Assembly (NCBI GenBank): GCA_964466595.1
Contig: CAYXNR010000056.1
Location: 1-13,879 of the forward strand
Length of the DNA stretch: 13,879 nt
Source of the DNA: JABDGC01 sp964466595
Lineage (GTDB): Bacteria; Pseudomonadota; Gammaproteobacteria; DSM-16500
Reading direction: 5' to 3'
Shown here: piece by piece, positions 7,155 through 13,049 of the stretch
Layout of the letters: every line of letters starts with the position of its first letter
Position numbering within the stretch: position 1 is the first letter of the stretch
Notes under the pieces: model-generated
Told to the model about the DNA's origin: nothing
What the model saw: only the letters and a program-made list of their open reading frames with translations
Databases searched by the model: none
Made by a program: the position numbers and the translations under genes

Positions 7155-7634
7155 TTAATTTTTCTCTTGTGCGAGCGGTTGAATTTGACCTTCTAGACGT
7201 TTCACTACTTCTTTAAATTCGTTGATGTCTTGAAAGCTGCGGTAGACGGAAGCAAAACGGACATAGGCCACCTGATCGAGATGTCTTAAGGCCTCCATCA
7301 CCCATTCTCCAATTTGGGAAGACTGCACTTCGCGTTCTCCATAGGCTTGTGCTTTTCGGATGATTCGTGCAACAGCGGTATCGATTTGCTGCAAGCTAAT
7401 GGGTCGTTTTTCTAGGGCACGCAACATGCCGGCGCGTAACTTAGCTTCGTCAAAAACATCATGGCGATTGTCTCGTTTAATTACACGAGGTAATGTCCAT
7501 TCGATGCGTTCATAGGTTGTAAATCTTTCCTGACAGACAAGACATTCTCGGCGTCTGCGAATTTGATTGCCCTCGCGGATCAGGCGCGAGTCGATCACTT
7601 TGGTATCTAAGGTATTACAAAAAGGACAATCCAT
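7155..7634 (-). CDS. nrdR: Transcriptional repressor NrdR
   Basis: ATP/dATP-sensing repressor of ribonucleotide reductase genes. The 159-residue protein begins MDCPFC, as in the E. coli protein (MHCPFC), so the ATG at 7634 was chosen over a TTG at 7664 that would add ten residues. The zinc ribbon uses Cys3, Cys6, Cys31 and Cys34, with basic IRRRR (25-29) between them and FTTYERIE after. The ATP-cone domain follows (about 49-139), including PRVIKRD and FASVYRSFQDINEF. The nusB start lies one base past its stop. A possible -10 (TATAAA, at 7651-7656 on this strand) precedes the gene, so it may have its own promoter as well as read-through from ispA. No convincing NrdR box was seen nearby. Confidence 0.96.
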   Translation of the reverse strand: MDCPFCNTLDTKVIDSRLIREGNQIRRRRECLVCQERFTTYERIEWTLPRVIKRDNRHDVFDEAKLRAGMLRALEKRPISLQQIDTAVARIIRKAQAYGEREVQSSQIGEWVMEALRHLDQVAYVRFASVYRSFQDINEFKEVVKRLEGQIQPLAQEKN

Positions 7635-7705
7635 TAAAATTCTCGTGATTTTTATACTTTCCAAGTGTAACGAAAAATAAGAGAAAATGCCAAAAATGCT
7701 TCTGT

Positions 7706-8599
7706 TTATTTCTCTCTTTTTGCTACATATTCTGTTAATTGACGAAGAAAATCTGCTTTTTGACCCAAGCAGTCTAAAGCTTGGAAAGCATGGTCAAAAA
7801 GATAGCTGACCTTCTTCTTCGCGGCGTCTAGACCGACTAAAAGGGGATAGCTGGTTTTTTGATTTTTTTGATCGAGACCCGTGGATTTCCCGGTTTCTTC
7901 CTCATTTTTCTCTAGATCTAAAATATCATCCTGAATTTGGAAGGCGAGACCAAGATTTTTTGCGTATTTTTCCAAGGCTTTTATCAATTTGCGATCTTTT
8001 ATAGCAGCTGCTGTTAAGCCTAAATGAATGCTAGCCTCAATGAGGACGCCCGTCTTTAATTGATAAAGTTGAATGAGTTCATTCTCAGAAAGCCCGAGCT
8101 TGTCGGTATTCTGAAGATCCCAGGTTTGTCCGCTAACGAGACCTGAAGGTCCGCTGGCTCTGCTTAAGATTTGAACCATTCGCAGTCTTTTTGTTGCGGA
8201 TAAAGGAGCCGGGTGGGAGGCAATAATTTCAAAGGCCAAAGGTTGTAGGGCATCGCCTGCCAGAATGGCGAGACTCTCTCCAAAGGCTCGATGACAGGCT
8301 AATTTGCCGCGCCGCCACTTCGCATTGTCCATGGCAGGGAGATCATCATGGATGAGTGAATAGCTGTGAATGCATTCGATGGCAAGAGCCGCAAGATCAA
8401 GGTTTTCAAGAGGTGCAGCAAAAATTTTTCCCGTCGCATAAATCAGTAAAGAGCGGACTCTTTTTCCCCCATTCAGAGTAGCATAAGCCATGCTTTCTTG
8501 AAGCTTTTGAGCCGGATAGCTAATATTTTCCAAGTAATACACCAAACCTTGGTGAATTCGCAGGGAATGCTCTGCAATCCAGGCTTGAAAGGAGCTCAT
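7706..8599 (-). CDS. ispA: Farnesyl diphosphate synthase (short-chain prenyltransferase)
   Basis: Condenses isopentenyl diphosphate with dimethylallyl and geranyl diphosphate to give C15 farnesyl diphosphate, the precursor of undecaprenyl phosphate and ubiquinone side chains. The 297-residue protein has NGGKRVR (43-49), the first Asp-rich motif DDLPAMD (85-91), RRGKLACH, GDALQPLAF, and the second Asp-rich motif QIQDDILDLE (221-230) followed by GKST and the Lys of KTSYP. The residues after the first motif are NAKW, where most relatives have acidic residues (such as DDDL), and GLVSGQ replaces the common GMVGGQ. Catalytic Asp residues are intact. Its ATG overlaps the xseB stop (ATGA). Product length (C10-C20) cannot be proved from sequence. 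It would use the isopentenyl diphosphate made by the mevalonate genes in this window. Confidence 0.93.
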   Translation of the reverse strand: MSSFQAWIAEHSLRIHQGLVYYLENISYPAQKLQESMAYATLNGGKRVRSLLIYATGKIFAAPLENLDLAALAIECIHSYSLIHDDLPAMDNAKWRRGKLACHRAFGESLAILAGDALQPLAFEIIASHPAPLSATKRLRMVQILSRASGPSGLVSGQTWDLQNTDKLGLSENELIQLYQLKTGVLIEASIHLGLTAAAIKDRKLIKALEKYAKNLGLAFQIQDDILDLEKNEEETGKSTGLDQKNQKTSYPLLVGLDAAKKKVSYLFDHAFQALDCLGQKADFLRQLTEYVAKREK

Positions 8600-8865
8600 T
8601 TGGGTAATTCACTATTATCTTCGCAGGTATAGGGTTTTAATTCTTCCTCCTTTTGTTCGCTGCTGCTGTTGTTCTGTATCAAAATTTGGACTTTTTGCTC
8701 GGCTTCTTGCAGAATGGCTTGGCAATTTTTGATGAGTGTGATGCCTTGCTCAAAATGATTTAAGGCTTGTTCTAAAGTGAGATCGCTATGCTCCATTTTT
8801 TCTATCAGGTCATTAATTTCCTTTAGCGAAGACTCTAAATCGCCAATTTTAACTTTTTTCGACAT
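8596..8865 (-). CDS. xseB: Exodeoxyribonuclease VII small subunit
   Basis: Small helical subunit that binds several copies to XseA to form the single-strand nuclease exonuclease VII. The 89-residue protein has the family pattern: a first helix with LESSLKEINDLIEKME (10-25), the DLTLEQALNHFEQGI turn (28-42) and a second long helix LIKNCQAILQEAEQKVQIL (44-62). The acidic, Ser-rich tail (65-89) is variable in the family. AGGA lies about nine bases upstream of the ATG. It heads the leftward run, with a clear promoter in front, and overlaps ispA by 4 bases; xseB-ispA pairing is very common in Gammaproteobacteria, usually followed by dxs, which is missing here. Confidence 0.95.
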   Translation of the reverse strand: MSKKVKIGDLESSLKEINDLIEKMEHSDLTLEQALNHFEQGITLIKNCQAILQEAEQKVQILIQNNSSSEQKEEELKPYTCEDNSELPK

Positions 8866-8895
8866 AAGATCTGTTCCTTCAAAGTGAAGCTGTTC

Positions 8896-8924
8896 ATTAT
8901 TTGCAAAAATGGCTTTCCTGTAAA
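8896..8924 (-). promoter_or_regulatory. Promoter of the xseB-ispA run
   Basis: On the minus strand, TTTACA (8924-8919, five of six matches to the -35 consensus), a 17-base spacer and AATAAT (8901-8896, five of six to the -10) stand about 30 bases before the xseB ATG. The -35 overlaps a 6-bp stem palindrome, TTTCCT-GTAA-AGGAAA (8914-8929), which could be an operator or only chance. Confidence 0.65.
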
Positions 8925-8935
8925 GGAAAATTCTC

Positions 8936-8964
8936 TTGAATTAGGAAGAAAACAACGTGATAAT
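8936..8964 (+). promoter_or_regulatory. Promoter of the tRNA-Ile/tRNA-Ala unit
   Basis: TTGAAT (8936-8941), a 17-base spacer and GATAAT (8959-8964) match sigma-70 boxes well and place the transcript start about a dozen bases before tRNA-Ile. It is back-to-back with the xseB promoter, only 11 bases apart. Confidence 0.65.
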
Positions 8965-8982
8965 TGCACCCTTCCTTGAGTG

Positions 8983-9059
8983 GGGTCTGTAGCTCAGGTG
9001 GTTAGAGCGTACCCCTGATAAGGGTAAGGTCGGTGGTTCGAGTCCACCCAGACCCACCA
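8983..9059 (+). tRNA. tRNA-Ile (anticodon GAT)
   Basis: A 77-base cloverleaf: acceptor GGGTCTG (8983-8989) pairs perfectly with CAGACCC (9049-9055), the D arm contains AGCTCAGGTGGTTAGAGC, the anticodon stem ACCCC/GGGT brackets the loop with GAT at 9017-9019, and the T arm is GGTGG-TTCGAGT-CCACC. The discriminator A is followed by an encoded CCA (9057-9059). It decodes AUC/AUU. It sits 20 bases before tRNA-Ala, the pair normally found inside the 16S-23S spacer, but no rRNA is present here. Confidence 0.97.
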
Positions 9060-9079
9060 GTCTCGAATGAACAGATAAA

Positions 9080-9152
9080 GGGGCCATAGCTCAGCTGGGA
9101 GAGCACCTGGTTTGCAATCAGGGGGTCGTCGGTTCAATCCCGACTGGCTCCA
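9080..9152 (+). tRNA. tRNA-Ala (anticodon TGC)
   Basis: A 73-base cloverleaf: acceptor GGGGCCA (9080-9086) pairs with TGGCTCC (9145-9151) with one G-T pair. The D arm is AGCTCAGCTGGGAGAGC, the anticodon loop TTTGCAA carries TGC, and the T arm is GTCGG-TTCAATC-CCGAC. The discriminator A at 9152 is followed by CTT, so the 3' CCA is not encoded and must be added by nucleotidyltransferase, unlike the neighbouring tRNA-Ile. It is likely co-transcribed with tRNA-Ile. Confidence 0.96.
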
Positions 9153-9163
9153 CTTTAAGCCCT

Positions 9164-9193
9164 TCGTTCTACAAGAGAGTAAGAATAGAACGA
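9164..9193 (+). repeat. 8-bp inverted repeat after tRNA-Ala
   Basis: TCGTTCTA (9164-9171) and TAGAACGA (9186-9193) are exact reverse complements with a 14-base spacer, followed by ATAATTTC. It could end the tRNA transcript or control the next gene, whose possible -10 (TACAAT, 9204-9209) is just downstream. The T-run is too poor for a confident terminator call. Confidence 0.4.
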
Positions 9194-9245
9194 TAATTTC
9201 TGATACAATGACCTCGATTTGGATGATATTGGATGGAGGGATCGC

Positions 9246-9926
9246 ATGAAAATAAGAAAAATCTTATTTTCGCTATGTTCTGTCATGACTTGCCTGGTCG
9301 CTGCGGCGAGTACTAGCCCGAAGCCCCAAATGTATATTGGTGTGCAAGGCGGCTATGCGGATACCAATTTTAGTAAAAGTACAATGATAGCGACTCCCGA
9401 AAATGGCAGTGTTCCAATCACCTCTGCTTCAATTGGAAATCATGTCTTTGCGGCTCGAGGCTATGGAGGCTACCAATTTAATGATTATTTAGCGCTTGAA
9501 GCAGGATATTTACGACCGAGAAGTACGCGATATACCCACATTAATGGCGGTACCGTACCCAATGGTGATATTAGTGAATATGCTTTTGATCTTTCTGGAA
9601 AAGTTTTTTTACCCATGGCGGCTTATATTCACCTTAGTCCGTACTTCAAGTTAGGTGCGGCCTATGTGAATGGTAAATCCCAGGGTGGTATTACCAGAAA
9701 TGGTGCCAGTGATTTTGGCTATTCTCTGCACCCGGTTTTAGGCGCCGGAATCGGCTACGATATTATGCAAAATATAACCATGGATTTTTCTTGGACAACG
9801 ATTACTCAACATAATTCCTCACTGCCTCGCATTGATATGTTTTTTCTCGGTCTGACCTTTCATTTTAGCTTCGAAGATATGAAGACGGGTCCGAATTATG
9901 GCGATGTGGATGGGACTGATCCTTAA
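9246..9926 (+). CDS. Outer-membrane beta-barrel protein
   Basis: A 226-residue secreted protein. The start at 9246 was chosen for GGAGGG six bases upstream and because it opens a signal peptide: basic MKIRK, hydrophobic ILFSLCSVMTCLVAAA, cleavage expected near residue 21. After that come eight amphipathic stretches typical of a small barrel: YIGVQGGYAD, HVFAARGYGGYQF, YLALEAGYLRP, EYAFDLSGKVFLP, YFKLGAAYVN, HPVLGAGIGYDI, ITMDFSWTTIT and MFFLGLTFHFSF. This matches the OmpA-like/OMP_b-brl fold, with no peptidoglycan-binding domain. An unusual 17-residue acidic tail (EDMKTG to the end) follows the last strand, where most barrels end in an aromatic residue. waaA starts 9 bases downstream, so they probably share a transcript. 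Specific function unknown. Confidence 0.85.
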   Translation: MKIRKILFSLCSVMTCLVAAASTSPKPQMYIGVQGGYADTNFSKSTMIATPENGSVPITSASIGNHVFAARGYGGYQFNDYLALEAGYLRPRSTRYTHINGGTVPNGDISEYAFDLSGKVFLPMAAYIHLSPYFKLGAAYVNGKSQGGITRNGASDFGYSLHPVLGAGIGYDIMQNITMDFSWTTITQHNSSLPRIDMFFLGLTFHFSFEDMKTGPNYGDVDGTDP

Positions 9927-9935
9927 GAAGTGAAA

Positions 9936-11255
9936 ATGAAAATAACTTTATTTATGCGTTATTTCTATAGCGCTGCTTTCTATCTGCTCATGCCTTTTAT
10001 TTTATTGCGTTTGCTATGGCGTGGACGACGCAATCCAGCCTATAGACAGCGAATAAAAGAACGCTTCGGTTTTTCTCCTATTTCTTTTAAAAAGTCACTG
10101 TGGATTCACGCGGTATCTGTAGGCGAGTCTTTAATAGCAGTTTCCTTGGTTAAGAAATTACGCCACTTGTATCCGACGCTTCCTATTGTGGTAACCACCA
10201 TGACACCGACCGGCGCGGCACGCATCCAGGCGGCTTTAGGCACGAGTGTAACCCATCTCTATGTTCCCTATGATTTACCAACAGCCATAAATCGCTTTTT
10301 AGAGCGCATTCAACCGCTTTTGACCATTCTGGTTGAAACAGAATTATGGCCTAATTTTTTTGAGGCCTGTCACAGACGACACATTCCAATTGTGATAGCA
10401 AATGGTCGTTTATCCGAGCGCTCTTTCTCCGGCTATCGACGGATCTCGAGTTTAACTCGAGAGATGTTAGCCAAGCTTAGTTTACTGATGGCGCAAGGAA
10501 AGGAGGATGCAGAACGTTTTATTGCTCTCGGGATGAATCCGAGCCAGACTGTAGTAACGGGAAATATCAAATTTGATTTAGAGCTAGCTGCAGATTTAAT
10601 CCCACGCAGCGAAGTATTGCGCATGCATCTTGGTCAAGAGAGATTGATTTGGATTGCGGCAAGTACCCATGCTGGAGAAGAGGAAATTGTTTTACAGGCC
10701 CATGCGCTTATTCGTGAGACAAAACCAGAGGCCTTACTCATTCTTGTTCCCCGTCATCCTGAACGCTTTACTGCTGTGGCAGAATTAATTTCACAGCAAG
10801 GTTTTCAGTATATCCGACGCAGTCTCGGAGAAAGCTGCAAGAAGGATACAACTGTTTTTCTCGGCGATACCATGGGCGAAATGTTATTATTCTACGCTGC
10901 TGCCGATGTTGCCTTTGTTGGGGGCAGTTTTGCGCCCATTGGCGGACACAATCTGCTTGAACCGGCGGCCTTAGCCAAGCCTGTCATCACCGGTCCGCAA
11001 CTTTTCAATTTTACTGAGATCAGTGAATTACTCACGAAAGCAGAAGCACTCACGAAGGTAGAAACTGCTTCCAGTTTGGCTGCTGCGGTGCTTCATTTTT
11101 TTGCAGATCCGACTGCAGGAAAAGAAAAGGGAGAAAAAGCCCGTCAAGTGGTCGAGACTAATAGAGGCGCCTTGGCAAAACATATTGATTTAATTTCTCA
11201 GCTGCTCAGTCTTCGCCCTGAAGAGGCAGAAAAGACTATCTTGAAAGTTCTTTAA
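9936..11255 (+). CDS. waaA: Kdo transferase (lipid A)
   Basis: Transfers Kdo (3-deoxy-D-manno-octulosonic acid) from CMP-Kdo to the lipid A precursor at the inner face of the inner membrane. The 439-residue protein starts with a membrane anchor (about 9-28) ending in WRGRRNPAYRQRIKERFGF, matching the E. coli start region. VSVGES (61-65) holds the Glu expected as catalytic base. TMTPTGAARI (88-97), VETELWPN (133-140) and VGGSFAPIGGHNLLEP (about 327-342) are family landmarks. The ATG at 9936 has AAGAAG upstream; a GTG at 9930 or an ATG at 9954 is possible, the last matching the E. coli start better but lacking a ribosome site. The gene is 9 bases after the barrel gene and 6 before the polyketide synthase gene. 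How many Kdo residues are added cannot be told. Confidence 0.96.
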   Translation: MKITLFMRYFYSAAFYLLMPFILLRLLWRGRRNPAYRQRIKERFGFSPISFKKSLWIHAVSVGESLIAVSLVKKLRHLYPTLPIVVTTMTPTGAARIQAALGTSVTHLYVPYDLPTAINRFLERIQPLLTILVETELWPNFFEACHRRHIPIVIANGRLSERSFSGYRRISSLTREMLAKLSLLMAQGKEDAERFIALGMNPSQTVVTGNIKFDLELAADLIPRSEVLRMHLGQERLIWIAASTHAGEEEIVLQAHALIRETKPEALLILVPRHPERFTAVAELISQQGFQYIRRSLGESCKKDTTVFLGDTMGEMLLFYAAADVAFVGGSFAPIGGHNLLEPAALAKPVITGPQLFNFTEISELLTKAEALTKVETASSLAAAVLHFFADPTAGKEKGEKARQVVETNRGALAKHIDLISQLLSLRPEEAEKTILKVL

Positions 11256-11261
11256 GGTTTT

Positions 11262-12362
11262 ATGAATCCAGCTCTTTTAGCAATTGGCACTGCTTTACCA
11301 CAATATAAACTTTCTCAAAAAGAGATAGGCGAACTGATGTCTCTCGGCTTTCATTTAAATAAAGCAGAAAGAAGATTGTTGAATGCAGTCTATAAAGCTT
11401 CGGGCATTCACTATCGCTATAGTGTGTTGGATGATTGTGTTAGACCACCAGGGCAGTTTGAATTTTTTCCCAATGATCCAGAGGGTTTGTTTCCTTCTAC
11501 TGCAGCACGTATGCATATTTATAAAAAGCATGCCTTCCCGCTCGCTCTTGCGGCTATTGAAAATTGCTTAGCGCAATTAAACAATTTTGATAAAAACGAA
11601 ATTACCCATCTGATTACAGTCAGCTGCACAGGAATGTATGCGCCCGGCATCGATATTGAATTGGTTCAACATTTAGAACTTCAATCCTCTACCAAACGAA
11701 CGGCTATTAATTTTATGGGTTGTTACGGCGCTTTTAATGGACTGAAGATGGCGGATTCCATTTGTAGAGCAGAGCCGAAAGCAAAGGTGCTGATGGTCTG
11801 TGTAGAACTCTGTACCATCCATTTTCAAAGAAAGATGGATTTAGATAATTTGATTTCAAATGCGATTTTTGCCGATGGAGCAGCCGCTGTTCTGGTCCAA
11901 ACTCCGCCAGCAGGTGGAAAATATTTAAGTTTCCAAAATTTCTATTGTGATCTCTTGCCACAAACGAAGCGCGACATGGCTTGGGAAATTGCAAATTCTG
12001 GTTTTGATATTGTTTTGAGCTCTTATGTGCCGGAGGCAATTCATTCTGGTATAGCTGCTTTTGTCCACAGATTATTAAAACATTCTAAAATGCAAAGCAG
12101 CGAACTGGACTTTTTTGCCATACACCCCGGAGGTATTAAAATTCTACAAGCTTGTGAGCAAGCCTTACATATCAGCAAAGAACACAATAAAGCTGCTTAT
12201 CAGGTTTTGCAAAACTATGGCAATATGTCTTCGCCTACTATTTTATTTGTTCTAGCCGCGCTCTGGTCAGAATTAAGCACAAAGGATCAGGGCAAAAACA
12301 TTTTTTGCTGTGCCTTTGGCCCAGGCCTCACTTTGGAATCGATGGTTTTAGGGATTAATTAG
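11262..12362 (+). CDS. Type III polyketide synthase (chalcone-synthase-like)
   Basis: A 366-residue homodimeric-type condensing enzyme that would extend an acyl-CoA starter with malonyl-CoA, giving an alkylpyrone, alkylresorcinol or similar product. The catalytic triad is visible: Cys154 in NFMGCYGAFNG (150-160), His288 in FFAIHPGG (284-291) and Asn321 in NYGNMSSPT (318-326). The 33-residue His-Asn spacing equals that of plant chalcone synthase. TVSCTGMYAPGID (119-131), FADGAAAVLV (203-212) and the C-terminal FGPGLTLESM (352-361) are also typical. The ATG lies 6 bases after waaA with only a weak AAGG before it, so translation is likely coupled. No partner methyltransferase or oxidoreductase, often found beside such genes, follows; instead a tRNA gene lies 4 bases past its stop on the other strand. 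Starter and product are unknown. A KAS III enzyme is less likely, given the CHS-like motifs. Confidence 0.92.
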   Translation: MNPALLAIGTALPQYKLSQKEIGELMSLGFHLNKAERRLLNAVYKASGIHYRYSVLDDCVRPPGQFEFFPNDPEGLFPSTAARMHIYKKHAFPLALAAIENCLAQLNNFDKNEITHLITVSCTGMYAPGIDIELVQHLELQSSTKRTAINFMGCYGAFNGLKMADSICRAEPKAKVLMVCVELCTIHFQRKMDLDNLISNAIFADGAAAVLVQTPPAGGKYLSFQNFYCDLLPQTKRDMAWEIANSGFDIVLSSYVPEAIHSGIAAFVHRLLKHSKMQSSELDFFAIHPGGIKILQACEQALHISKEHNKAAYQVLQNYGNMSSPTILFVLAALWSELSTKDQGKNIFCCAFGPGLTLESMVLGIN

Positions 12363-12366
12363 CTAG

Positions 12367-12440
12367 CGCGCCCGGAGAGATTCGAACTCCCGACACCCTG
12401 GTTCGAAGCCAGGTACTCTATCCAACTGAGCTACGGGCGC
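12367..12440 (-). tRNA. tRNA-Arg (anticodon TCG)
   Basis: On the minus strand a 74-base cloverleaf: acceptor GCGCCCG (12440-12434) pairs perfectly with CGGGCGC, the D arm is AGCTCAGTTGGATAGAG, the anticodon stem CCTGG/CCAGG encloses CTTCGAA with anticodon TCG (12406-12404), and the T arm is TCGGGAG-TTCGAAT-CTCTCC-like. The discriminator G at 12367 is followed by CTA, so CCA is not encoded. It decodes CGN Arg codons, mainly CGA. Its mature 3' end is 4 bases from the stop of the converging polyketide synthase gene. Confidence 0.95.
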
Positions 12441-12458
12441 GAGTTGATAAAGCAGGGG

Positions 12459-12487
12459 ATTATGCGGGTGGGCAGGGAAATATACAA
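12459..12487 (-). promoter_or_regulatory. Promoter of tRNA-Arg
   Basis: On the minus strand TTGTAT (12487-12482), a 17-base spacer and CATAAT (12464-12459) lead to a start about 12 bases before the tRNA. The base run CCCC directly after the -10 resembles the GC-rich discriminator of stable-RNA promoters. Confidence 0.5.
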
Positions 12488-12605
12488 GAGGAAAACTGAG
12501 TTCCTTCCTGAGGCCTAGGTACATTATCTACCGTTTGGTAGAAGGCGCACTATTTACATGAATTCAAAGAGATAAATCATAAATCGCCTATTTTTTTATT
12601 AAAAA

Positions 12606-12634
12606 TTGCAAATGAATATTTTATGTACTATAAT
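12606..12634 (+). promoter_or_regulatory. Promoter of the Xre/RES module
   Basis: TTGCAA (12606-12611), an optimal 17-base spacer and a perfect TATAAT (12629-12634) stand 22 bases before the antitoxin ATG. The leader is short and carries AAGGAG (12646-12651) five bases before the ATG. Confidence 0.75.
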
Positions 12635-12658
12635 TTCATATGAAAAAGGAGAAATTAT
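12630..12658 (+). repeat. Palindromes over the Xre/RES promoter, likely operator
   Basis: Two nested symmetries were read. ATAATTTC (12630-12637) is the exact reverse complement of GAAATTAT (12651-12658), with 21 bases between centres, i.e. two helical turns. Inside lies a perfect 12-bp palindrome TTTCATATGAAA (12634-12645). The left arm covers the -10 and the right arm covers the ribosome site and start codon. The position fits autoregulation by the antitoxin. Confidence 0.6.
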
Positions 12659-13049
12659 GCGCGCCACACTACCAGCATCTAGAAAAAATAGCACTACTGA
12701 TAAAAAGCGTGTTCTACGAAAAGCGTTAATTCGCGTAAAAGAACAATTAGATATTAAACGCCAGGAATTATCGGCTATTGTAGGACTGAGTGAGCCGTCC
12801 TTAAGTAGATTTTTTAATAAACATGACTACTATATTGATCCCTCTACTAAAGAAGGAGAACTGGCTATTTTATTGATACGACTGTATCGCAGTCTTGATG
12901 TTCTTTTTGGAGGCAACAGAGAACAATGCCGCTTATGGATAAAGAATAACAATGCACATTTAGGTATGGCGCCTATTAAATTAATTCAATCCATTCCAGG
13001 ACTAATACATACAGTAGAATATCTTGATGCTATGAGAGGCAAAAACTAA
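12657..13049 (+). CDS. Xre/MbcA/ParS-family antitoxin
   Basis: A 130-residue antitoxin expected to bind the adjacent RES toxin and repress the shared promoter. The start at 12657 is preceded by AAGGAG; a longer frame from 12606 would begin inside the promoter and lacks a ribosome site. A basic N-terminus (1-30) leads into a helix-turn-helix with ELSAIVGLSEPSLSRFFNK (37-55). The C-terminal half (about 66-127), including LYRSLDVLFGGNREQCRLWI and MAPIKLIQSIPGLIHTVEYL, matches the DUF2384 toxin-binding domain. Its stop touches the RES start with no spacer. No catalytic residues are expected. Confidence 0.9.
   Translation: MRATLPASRKNSTTDKKRVLRKALIRVKEQLDIKRQELSAIVGLSEPSLSRFFNKHDYYIDPSTKEGELAILLIRLYRSLDVLFGGNREQCRLWIKNNNAHLGMAPIKLIQSIPGLIHTVEYLDAMRGKN

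Noticed and set aside
7154..7705. NrdR box near nrdR for autoregulation
   Set aside because: ACACTTGG-like bases at about 7657-7675 on the minus strand do not form the paired symmetric boxes expected.
12527..12542. TCTACC-GTTT-GGTAGA hairpin between tRNA-Arg and the Xre/RES module
   Set aside because: The 6-bp stem has no T run on either strand and no obvious promoter or gene to serve; it could be chance.
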